Shown: positions 1-7,076, counted from the first letter of the stretch. The stretch is 38,650 nucleotides of DNA from Planctomycetota bacterium (GCA_017303505.1 JAFLCP010000003.1:69429-108078), one strand, 5' to 3'. Program-made: numbers and translations. The notes: generated from the sequence alone by a model not told the origin.

Positions 1-1450
1 CAAAGTCAGGCCATGGACCTGCTTTGTCGGATAAACAACCGCCGTCGAGCGACGACTTAGCAATATTGGTCCAGTCGGGGCTGTTCTTAAATTTGTTTGC
101 GGCAGTATCTGGCGGAAGCACGTTGGTATGGCAAGCAGCACAGCCGAGATCGAGAAATAGTTGTTTCCCTTTTTGTGCGTATTCAGCGGAGTCACTGGCG
201 GCCCCACCTTCGATCGTAGTGCCATTGGGGTTCGGTGATTGCAATAGGTAGGCAGCCAAGTCAAGGGCTTCACGATGCGTTAGTTGTAAGTTGGGCATAC
301 GGCCCAGTGGTCTAGCGGCGTGTGGGTTTTCTAAGAACTCGACGATGGAATTCGAATTGTATTTCGAAGAAAGATCACCCAGTGGGACTGAACCGGCGAG
401 CTCTTGCTCTACTGCTTGAGCATTACGTGGAGCATGACAAGCGACGCAGCCGACGGTATGAAAAAGTTCTTGACCGCGCGCGATCGCTTCGGGATCTTGA
501 GCGGCACTATCATTTTGAAAGTTGTTACCATCGATGGTAATTAAAAAGGTCGCGATCGCGGCGGCTGCCTCATTTCGTTCTTCCGGCTTAAGCGTATGCA
601 ATAAATCGGGCATATGCGAGCCACGTTTGGTTTGTTGCGGAGAGAGAATGTACTGTTGAAGATATTTTGGATTTAGCCTTTTAGCAGACCATGCCAGGTT
701 CGGGGCATTCGTTTCAGCGAATGGAAGTTGATCGGGCAGAGCTTTATGGCAAGCGATACAATTTTTGTTGCGAATGAGAGTAAGGCCCTTTAGTTCGGGG
801 CTCAGTTCACGCGGAGCAATCGCATTGCCAGTGGGTGGCGGTTGAGTCGCCCCACGTTCACGAATGTCGAGGACATAACGTACGAGGTCGAGAAACTGCT
901 GGCGATCTTTGAGTTGGTCGGCTAAGCCGCTGGGCATTGTCGAGACAGTGCTGGGTTTTTGTTCTTCGATTTCCGAAGTAGGGATCGTGATTCGTTCATC
1001 CGGGTTTTGGGCACTGCGGAGGATGATCGCTTGAGCGTTCTGTTCGAGTGGAGTTCCGACCACCACCAAGCCGCCGGTTGTTAGAACTTGAATGGATTCG
1101 TAACCTTTGCGAATCACTTTTGAGGGGAGCAAAATCGATTCCACGATGGCTGCATCGGTGGTAGCTGCATCGGTTGCGTTGGGATCAATTTGGCTCAGGT
1201 CAGGCGCGATGGGTTGCGAGCCTTGATTGGAGCGATGGCAATTGATGCAATTGATGTTGCCTTGATGGAACAAGATGGCGCCGCGAACGATGTTTCCTTT
1301 CTGGCGAGCTTGCTCGGCAAGCTTCGCAGGATCTTCTTGGATCAAGCGTTCGCTGAGTGTTTGTGCGTTGCAAATGGTGGGTAAGAGAATCAAACACCAG
1401 AGCGGAATGATCCAGCGGCAAAAGGTTTGCGCAAGGAATCGAGAGGACAT
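1..1450 (-). CDS. Multihaem c-type cytochrome with PVC-type haem-binding domain (C-terminus beyond window)
   Basis: Open reading frame running off the left edge; 483 residues are visible from an ATG at 1450. Residues 1-29 look like a Sec signal peptide ending near CNAQ, so the protein is exported. Four CXXCH haem c sites are visible: C68-H72, C231-H235, C335-H339 and C437-H441. Possible axial methionines sit in GSHMPD (M280) and GRMPN (M385). Residues about 50-200 resemble the Planctomycetes/Verrucomicrobia haem-binding domain (GxxLF start, ESILLPSKVIRKGY and the SxLMPxGL-like STMPSGL segment). The remainder reads as three further cytochrome c modules. It probably carries electrons in the periplasm; donor and acceptor cannot be read from the sequence. 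Any C-terminal catalytic domain would lie outside the window. Confidence 0.88.
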   Translation of the reverse strand, partial: MSSRFLAQTFCRWIIPLWCLILLPTICNAQTLSERLIQEDPAKLAEQARQKGNIVRGAILFHQGNINCINCHRSNQGSQPIAPDLSQIDPNATDAATTDAAIVESILLPSKVIRKGYESIQVLTTGGLVVVGTPLEQNAQAIILRSAQNPDERITIPTSEIEEQKPSTVSTMPSGLADQLKDRQQFLDLVRYVLDIRERGATQPPPTGNAIAPRELSPELKGLTLIRNKNCIACHKALPDQLPFAETNAPNLAWSAKRLNPKYLQQYILSPQQTKRGSHMPDLLHTLKPEERNEAAAAIATFLITIDGNNFQNDSAAQDPEAIARGQELFHTVGCVACHAPRNAQAVEQELAGSVPLGDLSSKYNSNSIVEFLENPHAARPLGRMPNLQLTHREALDLAAYLLQSPNPNGTTIEGGAASDSAEYAQKGKQLFLDLGCAACHTNVLPPDTAANKFKNSPDWTNIAKSSLDGGCLSDKAGPWPDF

Positions 1451-1658
1451 TATCAGTGAGGCTCCAGTTGGCATTTGGGTTAGCTCAAGTCGAAATGCCG
1501 GAAGAGGGGAAATCGTGGGTGTCTCCATTTTACTTCAGTGCACCCCTGATTCTAGGACCCAAATGGTCTCCCCGCATCAAACTGCGCACATGTTGGGTGA
1601 TGTAGGGTGTGTGCAGCAAGTCCTCTCTTATTCTACGCCTCTATCTATTTTGTCATGC

Positions 1659-1832
1659 CATCTCTAACGCGTTTCAATCTATGCAAATCCGGACTTGCGG
1701 AACACACCGTGGGCAAACTATGACGCTACGTTAGGGCTTCCGCCGCGCACGTCACCATCTATAATAACATCCCATCCCTAACGCGTTTCAATCCATGCAA
1801 ACCTGGACTTGCGCAATACACCGCGGGCAAAC
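1659..1832 (+). repeat. 60-bp direct repeat, two copies 114 bp apart
   Basis: Copies at 1659-1718 and 1773-1832 match at 53 of 60 positions by my count and share the core TAACGCGTTTCAATC. Five of the seven differences are C/T transitions. The 54-bp spacer between them is not repeated. Function unknown. Confidence 0.75.
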
Positions 1833-1904
1833 ATTAAAACCCGAAGCCAGTTTTCTTCCCTTACAAGCAACATCTTCAATCGCATGCCCTTTTTTGCGAG
1901 CGTA

Positions 1905-1936
1905 TTTTTTCGCGGCCTTCGCAACTTTCGCGGTTC
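1905..1936 (-). repeat. Dispersed GCGAAAGT repeat, copy 1 (inverted)
   Basis: On the minus strand this reads GAACCGCGAAAGTTGCGAA followed by a second GCGAAA block. It is the same family as the copies at 2784, 4078 and 5483, all of which lie on the other strand. Confidence 0.6.
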
Positions 1937-2072
1937 CCTCTCTTGTTCACACACTTGCACCATAGCGTAACACTCCAGCGCCAAAGCAAAGTTGAACCCA
2001 TTCGACCATCTGTTTCAGTTTAGAATAGACGCAAAGCTTTTCCGTTTCGCCAACCATTACACATTTCCGCTT

Positions 2073-2390
2073 TTACTTGAGCAGCGCCAGCAGCATGACG
2101 ACTGGCGTGCGGGCTGCGATGCTGTGTGGTGTCTTGGCGGTCATGTGAATCCAAGTTCCCGGCATGCCATCGACAGATTCTGCTCCGACCGTTATAGCTG
2201 CTTCTCCCGAGATGATTTGTATCGTCGCGTCGAGTGGCGCTACATGCTCCGCCAATCCACTTCCAGCTGCAAATGAAAACAAGATCGCTTTGATCTTCGA
2301 ATTATCTGCCAGCACAACACTCTGTTTACCGGACTCAGGAATGGTTAGTTCTTGGGTGAGTTGTTTGATGAGGTAGTCAGAAATGCTCAT
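2073..2390 (-). CDS. Small single-domain cupin protein
   Basis: A 105-residue protein from the ATG at 2390, which has AAAAGGA eight bases upstream; an in-frame ATG six codons earlier has no such site. The whole chain is one RmlC-like cupin barrel. Motif 1 is reduced to AEHVAPLDATIQIISGEA (H49, E63) and motif 2 to PGTWIHMTAKTPHS (H82, H89). Compared with the classical HXH...E/H set, one motif-1 histidine is missing, so metal binding is uncertain. There is no signal peptide, so it is cytosolic. Small cupins of this kind include sensors, isomerases and antibiotic- or redox-linked proteins, and nothing next to it fixes its role. It stands alone among repeats. Confidence 0.82.
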   Translation of the reverse strand: MSISDYLIKQLTQELTIPESGKQSVVLADNSKIKAILFSFAAGSGLAEHVAPLDATIQIISGEAAITVGAESVDGMPGTWIHMTAKTPHSIAARTPVVMLLALLK

Positions 2391-2653
2391 GGTTAGGTCC
2401 TTTTGCACACATTATAGAGCATTCCAGTTAAGGGGATACCGCTTCAGAAGAAAAGGAATTTGGCTCGGGATCTAGTCCATCGTTTCTACTTTGAAGAATC
2501 GGTGTCATCTCTTGATTCTGCTTGTATCGCAACCAAGTAAGTCCGTAACATTAGAGTCTGTGTCTATCGACTTGGTCACGTATTTTTGACGGCGCGCTTA
2601 CGCAGCCATGGAACTGTGTGCGATGCTAAGAAGAGGCTGCAGGAATTCTGTGA

Positions 2654-2785
2654 TACGTCGCACGCAAAAAGACCGTATGTGTTGTGGCGATGTTTGCGCT
2701 TCTTGCTGGTGGTGCTACGGCTGAAGCTCAGGTTCCGGGTAGTCTTAGAGTACTGGCTCGTAAGTCGGCCGTTTCTAACGAATGA
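2654..2785 (+). pseudogene. Remnant of a secreted-protein N-terminus
   Basis: Frame 2654-2785 encodes a segment with the sequence features of a signal peptide: basic RKK, hydrophobic VCVVAMFALLAGG, then ATAEAQ. It continues for about 17 residues and stops at TGA 2783-2785, exactly where a dispersed repeat begins. No ATG lies ahead of the basic segment; the only ATG (2690) is inside the hydrophobic part. I read it as the 5' end of an exported-protein gene cut off at the repeat. Chance similarity cannot be excluded for such a short frame. Confidence 0.35.
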
Positions 2786-2870
2786 ACCGCGAAAGTCACG
2801 AAAAACGCGAAAGCCTCGCGATACAAATCATTTACCACTTCTATCTATTGCAACGATCTGGCTGTCGCGT
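2784..2870 (+). repeat. Dispersed GCGAAAGT repeat, copy 2
   Basis: Core GAACCGCGAAAGTCACGAAA starts at 2784. The 3' part, through a CAACGAT-TGG motif near 2860, also resembles copy 3 at 4078, so the repeated unit is about 80 bp here. Confidence 0.65.
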
Positions 2871-3025
2871 CTTCTTTGCTGCGTTCAACTTCGCAACAAC
2901 TAATGCTTCATTTGTTGTGCGTCATTTGAGCATTCTGCGAACTCGGAGAATCGCTTTCCTCCCAGCAATCGCAACAGTTCAGCACCTTCTGACCAGCTCG
3001 ATAGTTCGACGGAGTCAAGTTGCGT

Positions 3026-3439
3026 TCAGTTGGGTCCCGAATCGATCGTGTCGTTTATGTCAGCACCAGCATGGACAAGCAATCGGATCGATTCGATCTG
3101 TGTCCAGGCCGTGGCGAATCCGAGAGGATTCTCGTTATTCGCATTCAACGCGTTTGGGTTGGCGCCATGTTTGAGCAGTATGGTCATCGTCCAGATATCA
3201 CCATCGGCAGCAGCCTGCATCAGTGGGGTGTTGCCATGTTCTCCCATTCGACTGTCTGGATCGGCGCCCTGCGATAGCAACCAAGGAAGCATTCCACGAT
3301 TACGCCAAATCGCCGCATAGACGAGCATGGCGTCGTGAGAGGTCTTTAGCTCTGGGTGCTTACCGAGCAATTGACGCAGCCTAGCCCGGTTGCCACGCAG
3401 GACAAGATTATATGCAAGATTATCTCGGCCTTTTCCCAT
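3026..3439 (-). CDS. Ankyrin-repeat protein
   Basis: A 137-residue protein made almost wholly of ankyrin repeats, roughly at residues 4-32, 34-66, 69-100 and 102-134. The best is GNTPLMQAAADGDIWTMTI followed by LLKHGANPNALN. I start at ATG 3439, four bases after the stop of the upstream gene; an earlier in-frame ATG (3496) would overlap that gene by 53 bp, and neither has a clear ribosome site. No signal peptide. Ankyrin repeats mediate protein binding. The pairing with a membrane-anchored coiled-coil protein (3444-3824) suggests the two act together, but no function can be assigned. Confidence 0.75.
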   Translation of the reverse strand: MGKGRDNLAYNLVLRGNRARLRQLLGKHPELKTSHDAMLVYAAIWRNRGMLPWLLSQGADPDSRMGEHGNTPLMQAAADGDIWTMTILLKHGANPNALNANNENPLGFATAWTQIESIRLLVHAGADINDTIDSGPN

Positions 3440-3443
3440 GGGT

Positions 3444-3824
3444 TCACGTTTGGTGTCTGTTTTCCAATTCAGCGATTCGTTGTCGCAAACGGGCATTCTC
3501 CAACTCTATTTCGCTAACATGAGATTCGTCAGTCTTTGCTGGCTGAACAATTCTATCTTCCGTGAAGTAGACGCCAGAAAACATTGATGTCTTGACTGTG
3601 GCCTCATGAATGTTTCCTAATCGGTCGCGATATCGAACCTGATAAATTCGATCGTTCTTCTCTCCGAACCAGCCTCGACCAAAAGGGCTCCAATGCGACT
3701 CGATCAATTCGCCACCTTGATTGCGTATGTATTCGCCCACGCGATCACCGTCGATTCCGCCTGCTACTAAACGGACCACGATTGCGATCACAACGAAAAC
3801 GCCGAATATCAAAATTGCTTCCAT
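3444..3824 (-). CDS. Membrane-anchored hypothetical protein with C-terminal coiled coil
   Basis: A 126-residue protein. Residues 2-22 form one strongly hydrophobic helix (a signal anchor), followed by a soluble domain of about 75 residues (GRGWFGEKNDRIYQVRYRD region). The C-terminus is charged and heptad-like (SEIELENARLRQRIAELENR), a probable coiled coil. AAGGA lies just ahead of ATG 3824 with short spacing. It sits upstream of, and almost touches, the ankyrin gene, so the two are likely co-transcribed. I do not recognise the family. Confidence 0.65.
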   Translation of the reverse strand: MEAILIFGVFVVIAIVVRLVAGGIDGDRVGEYIRNQGGELIESHWSPFGRGWFGEKNDRIYQVRYRDRLGNIHEATVKTSMFSGVYFTEDRIVQPAKTDESHVSEIELENARLRQRIAELENRHQT

Positions 3825-3872
3825 AGGTCCTTAAACGCCTTGGGGGAAGAGTTTATATGGGAAATGTAAAGC

Positions 3873-3933
3873 AGCACCAAGTCGCCGAGTGATGCTGTTA
3901 TTCTGGTAAAGCATCAACGGCGACTTTGATGCA
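3873..3933 (-). repeat. Imperfect hairpin upstream of the membrane/ankyrin gene pair
   Basis: The arms AGTCGCCG plus GTGATGCT (3880-3896) and GCATCAA plus CGGCGACT (3911-3925) pair with one bulged base around a loop of about 14 bases. It lies 50-110 bp upstream of the start at 3824, so it could fold in that gene's leader RNA. Confidence 0.45.
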
Positions 3934-4077
3934 TGCCATAGTTCTGGCTTTGGTGTCTGGTACCGCTCAGCATAACAGACGTGCCTGCTAACCTGATAGA
4001 TCTTAATGTGTAAAGCCACTTATTTCGAGCATGACCAACGTCTTGCGTTTTACACCAACAGTGAGCCCATTCTTTAT

Positions 4078-4155
4078 GAACCGCGAAAGTCACGAAAATC
4101 GCGAAAGTTTCGACGAGGCGAATCACTCACCATTTCAATAGATGACAACGATTTG
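4078..4155 (+). repeat. Dispersed GCGAAAGT repeat, copy 3
   Basis: Core GAACCGCGAAAGTCACGAAA at 4078, followed by ATCGCGAAAG and a tail related to copy 2, including AATCA-T-ACCA and CAACGAT-TGG. Confidence 0.65.
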
Positions 4156-4212
4156 GACTCTTATCGCTTAATCGCTTCATTACAAGAAACGCAACTTGAG
4201 ATTAGAGATAGA

Positions 4213-4282
4213 GGGGCAGAAAAATGGAAGACTTGGGGCTCATGGCTCTTTTTTTCTGCCCACCATTTTTTTGCCACTTCAA
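4213..4282. repeat. GGCAGAAAAATGG inverted repeat
   Basis: GGGGCAGAAAAATGG at 4213-4227 is opposed by TTTTTCTGCCC and CCATTTTTTTGCC at about 4250-4275, giving an imperfect inverted pair. No gene content. It resembles short intergenic repeats I have seen in other genomes, but I cannot check this here. Confidence 0.45.
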
Positions 4283-4381
4283 ATGCACTACCGACATCTC
4301 GGTCGACGTCAATATGCCGTTCAACGTTAACGCGTTTCAGGGCGATCAGAACGTCGTGGAGTATTGGATTCCGGATGCCAG

Positions 4382-4471
4382 AACGTTCACGATCACCGGG
4401 CCGCCGGAGTGATCGCTCCATTCAAAACACGCGCTGTCGGCGGCTCCGCATGCATCATTTTGTTATCCGAC
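4382..4471 (-). other. attC-like recombination site (integron cassette type), degenerate
   Basis: Read on the minus strand, it begins GTCGGATAAC at 4471 and continues through CGGAGCCGCCGAC and CCGGCGGCCCGGTGA to AACGTT near 4382. Seven base pairs (4400-4406 with 4438-4444), one unpaired base (4445) and three more pairs (4397-4399 with 4446-4448) make the stem; an extrahelical base is a known attC feature. The outer AAC/GTT ends also pair. The inverse core site is GGATAAC rather than canonical RYYYAAC, and the terminal core is poor. No integrase gene is visible in the window. Confidence 0.4.
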
Positions 4472-4921
4472 GTCTTTTGCATCGGGACAAGGGTAGTACA
4501 GCGGTGTATTTATATTTCGTTTAGCGTAAACGGGGATCTTTGCAAGTGAATCGCTAAGGGAATCACCACGAAGCCAACGCAGGCAGAAGGTCGTCATGCA
4601 ATCGAATTCGGTGAATACCATGCAGGTGCATTCAGGCAGACCCCAAATCGGCCCTAGCCGAACGGCAACGTTGGAGTCAGTCAACCATGGCTCCCAATGT
4701 TTGCCGCGGCCGCCACGAAGGACGAATCGAGCAGCGTGTTTCTTTGCGCAGCCGAAGCCAATCTCGGAATGGCCGTTTGTAACAAACGGTTGAAAGCCAG
4801 CATCGTAAGTTGCATTGAAGAATCGTAGCATGGAATCATGGAGCGGCGTGCGTTCCAGCGGCCCAAGAACATCGAATGGCCAGTACGTTGGAGTTAGGTC
4901 AATCATGGAGTTGAGAGACAT
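4463..4921 (-). CDS. Hypothetical protein in a cassette-like setting
   Basis: A 152-residue protein from ATG 4921 with no signal peptide or membrane span. It is rich in aromatic residues and cysteine (GHSEIGFGCAKKHAARFVLR, LPECTCMVFTEFDC). I recognise no family. The TAA stop is part of the GTCGGATAAC motif that opens the attC-like site, and an inverted copy of the same 10 bases (4941-4950) lies 20 bp upstream of the start. This is the arrangement expected of a single integron gene cassette. No clear ribosome site. It may be real but unstudied, or decaying. Confidence 0.5.
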   Translation of the reverse strand: MSLNSMIDLTPTYWPFDVLGPLERTPLHDSMLRFFNATYDAGFQPFVTNGHSEIGFGCAKKHAARFVLRGGRGKHWEPWLTDSNVAVRLGPIWGLPECTCMVFTEFDCMTTFCLRWLRGDSLSDSLAKIPVYAKRNINTPLYYPCPDAKDVG

Positions 4922-4970
4922 ATAAGGACCATAGACCCGAGTCGGATAACTTATAATTATTGCGGTCTGG

Positions 4971-5097
4971 GTTCCGACAATAAGTCCTGAATACCATTAC
5001 CTAGCCCGATTTCCTGGATTATTTCAGCTTTTCCGCTTCGTGTCCAGGAAATTATTGTCGGAATCGCCTTCCGACAGTAACCAGCTATTGTCGGAAC
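4971..5097. repeat. 127-bp element of nested inverted repeats (TATTGTCGGAAC family)
   Basis: GTTCCGACAATA (4971-4982) and TATTGTCGGAAC (5086-5097) are perfect 12-bp inverted repeats bounding the element. Inside are TTCCTGGA/TCCAGGAA (5011-5018 and 5043-5050) and a hairpin with 12-bp arms at 5052-5063 and 5069-5080 (one mismatch, 5-base loop TCGCC). The motif TTGTCGGAA or its complement occurs four times, once as the near-variant CTGTCGGAA. I see no target-site duplication. Confidence 0.7.
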
Positions 5098-5329
5098 ACT
5101 CGCTGCAAACGGCCTCACTTGACTTGCTCGAACTTCAGCTGGAGAGCATGTCCACCAACGCGACAGCCCTCTTGCCGAGGACAAGTTTTGGGGCCTTTAC
5201 TAGCCATTGATGTTGTATTGATCGAGATGCATGCTCCGCTGCGCTGCTAAAGAATTCAGCAAAAAATATGGCCCGCAGAATCAACCTAGAAACAATCCAG
5301 CTTGCAAAAACAAACAACCCTTGATGCAA

Positions 5330-5482
5330 CTAAATCGCATTGATTGAGAACCAGAGTAGGAATGAAAAAAATCCGCCAATAATCGCGATCAGAATACACA
5401 ACTCATATCCGACGGAGCGTTGAGGATTGCTGAGCGTCACTACGATGCCCACTATCCAAGCCAACAGCGAGCCTATCCGATG
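5330..5482 (-). pseudogene. Remnant of a small two-helix membrane protein
   Basis: The frame gives two hydrophobic helices (SLLAWIVGIVVTL and ELCILIAIIGGFFSFLLWF) and stops at 5330. Upstream it runs into the dispersed repeat at 5483-5519, which encodes the low-complexity FRDFRNFRG segment, and no proper start remains. I take it as the 3' part of a membrane-protein gene whose 5' end has been replaced by the repeat. Confidence 0.35.
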
Positions 5483-5519
5483 AGAACCACGAAAGTTACG
5501 AAAATCGCGAAAGCTACCG
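5483..5519 (+). repeat. Dispersed GCGAAAGT repeat, copy 4
   Basis: GAACCACGAAAGTTACGAAA followed by ATCGCGAAAG. It overlaps the last codons of the SDR gene on the other strand by a few bases. Confidence 0.65.
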
Positions 5520-6317
5520 TGAATCTGGCATGGATTCTTCGTCGCTTCCGTGACCATGAAATCTCGCAACAGTCTCTCGGTCGGTCGACTTGCGAAAATC
5601 AAACGACTCTCGCGACGCAAGGAGTTCATCACTGGTGTCTACCAACAGAGTAACAAGAAACTCAGCCACCTGATCTGCCTCGGCGAGTTCCCCCTTTTTT
5701 AACATCGCAGCAAACGTCGCTGCAGTCTCCGTCTGCGAGCAAAGCACAGCCTCAACAATGCGTGTGTTTACGGCTCCAGGATAGGCCCTGATAATACGCG
5801 TTGTTGTCAATTCCCTTGCTGCACAGCGCGCGGCCATTTGTGCCGCTGACTTAATGATCGAATATGCGGACCATCCAGGCCGAGGAGTTGTCGCCGAATA
5901 GCTGTCGATGAACAGCATTCGCTTGATGGAGTGACTTTGGCTGAGCGTTTGGAATAAGTTGAGCGGTGTGGCGACATGAATCCGAAAATGTTGAACTAGT
6001 TCGTTAAGGTCGATCTTATCGTAGGGTTCTAGTGGGACCAAAGAGCCAGCAGAATGAACGATTCCATCAATGATTGCTGGTTCCCCATTGGATATTGCCC
6101 GGATTTTATCCGCGACCGCTTGAACACCATCGTCTGTGCTAAGATCGGCCTCTAGCGTAATCAAGCACGGCCCACAACTTTCACGCAGAGACTCCAGAAG
6201 TTCAGTCGATCTACCTACCGCGATGACACGGAACTGCCGGTCCGCCAAGGCAGTTGCTACGGCACGCCCGATTCCACGAGTCGCACCGGTCACGATATAC
6301 AATGGGCTGTTTTGCAT
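5514..6317 (-). CDS. SDR-family NAD(P)-dependent oxidoreductase
   Basis: A classical short-chain dehydrogenase/reductase of 267 residues from ATG 6317; an ATG 21 codons upstream only adds a polar tail. The cofactor motif TGATRGIG is at residues 10-17, HSAGS at 88-92 stands for the usual NNAG, a serine is at 139/141, and the catalytic pair is Y152/K156 (YSIIK). The overall pattern resembles the sepiapterin/benzil reductase branch. It would reduce a carbonyl or oxidise an alcohol in the cytosol; the substrate is unknown. The C-terminal 25 residues are polar and end inside a dispersed repeat, so the tail may be a later addition. It may be co-transcribed with the small genes upstream. Confidence 0.88.
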   Translation of the reverse strand: MQNSPLYIVTGATRGIGRAVATALADRQFRVIAVGRSTELLESLRESCGPCLITLEADLSTDDGVQAVADKIRAISNGEPAIIDGIVHSAGSLVPLEPYDKIDLNELVQHFRIHVATPLNLFQTLSQSHSIKRMLFIDSYSATTPRPGWSAYSIIKSAAQMAARCAARELTTTRIIRAYPGAVNTRIVEAVLCSQTETAATFAAMLKKGELAEADQVAEFLVTLLVDTSDELLASRESFDFRKSTDRETVARFHGHGSDEESMPDSR

Positions 6318-6413
6318 AGTCGGTTGCCAGCAGATCGACTTTGAGGAGCTTTTGGAACTAGTGTTCCACGGCTGGAACAACGGAAATGTTAAAGTAATGT
6401 ATCCAAGGAGCCA

Positions 6414-6659
6414 TTACCACACATCGTCGTATGATCGGACGCGGAATACTGTCCGTAAGAGTCCCACAATCCAAATTGCGGCGCCAGCCAATATCACCGA
6501 CAATAGCAATGCCAAAGAGACTTTGAGAAACAGCAGTTTTGTAGACGAGTATAAACTGCAAAGCCACCAAGCCAAAATCAGGTTCCAAGTTGCCCCTATT
6601 GTGGCAATGCAAACGTCACCGGCCCAGGTTTTTCGTTTGAATATTGGTTTCTTATTCAT
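6414..6659 (-). CDS. Small two-helix membrane protein
   Basis: An 81-residue protein from ATG 6659; a GTG four codons earlier is possible. The N-terminus is basic (MNKKPIFKRK). Two hydrophobic helices follow (about residues 13-36 and 42-66), and the tail is short and polar (RVRSYDDVW). Both ends are probably cytoplasmic. No family recognised. It lies 20 bp downstream of a doubtful small gene and about 100 bp upstream of the SDR gene. Confidence 0.55.
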   Translation of the reverse strand: MNKKPIFKRKTWAGDVCIATIGATWNLILAWWLCSLYSSTKLLFLKVSLALLLSVILAGAAIWIVGLLRTVFRVRSYDDVW

Positions 6660-6691
6660 CACATGTATCACCCACTGGGCTGATGCGTTTC

Positions 6692-6958
6692 TTACTCTAT
6701 TCTTGGCGAATCAAGCGAACCCGACAATCGCTGTATCAATCGCTCTATCACCTGTTTTGCAGCTTCTGGGCTGGACTCATCCAGAAGTGTTTTTACGTCG
6801 CCTAAATGTTCTATGATTCCACATTTTGCAAGTGGTAGTAGAGCTTCAGCTCTGCCAATGGATCGTTTAACCCGTAGCTGGAGCGCAGCGGAGGCTTGGT
6901 TCGTTTGGCTCGTCCTCCTGTCGATCTCCATCGCGACATAGAACATCCAGCTTGTCAA
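6692..6958 (-). pseudogene. Doubtful small ORF partly made of repeat
   Basis: The C-terminal 45 residues (LGDVKTLLDESSPEAAKQVI and following) have a helical, gene-like composition. The middle (NQASAALQLRVKRS) is simply the translation of the repeat at 6861-6896, so the original 5' end is probably lost. I read it as the 3' piece of a small gene invaded by the repeat element. Confidence 0.3.
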
Positions 6959-7038
6959 CTCTTTCGGCGAGCTGCTATAGGAGATCGAGGGAACTCAAGC
7001 CTAGCCTCCGCTGCGCTCTGGCTACGGGTTAAACGATC
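6861..7038. repeat. 178-bp element with 36-bp inverted termini
   Basis: 6861-6896 and 7003-7038 are inverted copies matching at 34 of 36 positions. The termini begin GATCGTTTAACCCGTAGC and carry GCGCAGCGGAGGCT. Shorter inner arms (CGATCTCC near 6923 and GGAGATCG near 6980) would extend the hairpin. The ends are related to the unit of the tandem array at 15617-16092. No coding content, so this is a MITE-like or REP-like element. Confidence 0.7.
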
Positions 7039-7076
7039 TTTCCGGCTACGGGCGTTTTGCCTGCCCCGTTGTTCTT

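Larger units (their letters stand above)
1451..2072. other. Gene-free stretch with repeats
   Basis: No convincing gene. It holds two copies of a 60-bp direct repeat (1659-1718 and 1773-1832) and one inverted copy of the GCGAAAGT-type repeat (about 1905-1936). A 68-codon minus-strand frame across 1778-1984 is largely made of these repeats and is not called. Confidence 0.6.
2391..3025. other. Gap with a truncated gene start and a dispersed repeat
   Basis: No intact gene. It contains a signal-peptide-like plus-strand fragment (2654-2785) that runs directly into a copy of the GCGAAAGT repeat. The rest is unassigned. Confidence 0.5.
3825..4461. other. Gene-free stretch with hairpins and repeats
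   Basis: No intact gene supported. Contents from left to right: an imperfect hairpin (3873-3933), a GCGAAAGT repeat (4078-4155), a GGCAGAAAAATGG-type inverted repeat (about 4213-4282) and an attC-like hairpin (4382-4471). A minus-strand frame at about 4250-4400 has protein-like composition but runs into the repeat and is not called. Confidence 0.5.
4922..5513. other. Gap with nested inverted repeats and a gene remnant
   Basis: No intact gene. It contains the nested inverted-repeat element 4971-5097, a possible two-helix membrane protein remnant (5330-5482) and the start of a dispersed repeat at 5483. Positions 5100-5329 show nothing I can assign. Confidence 0.5.

Noticed and set aside
4006-4524. 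172-codon plus-strand ORF
   Set aside because: It runs through a dispersed repeat and the attC-like hairpin, and the translation is rich in Arg/Ser with no domain pattern.
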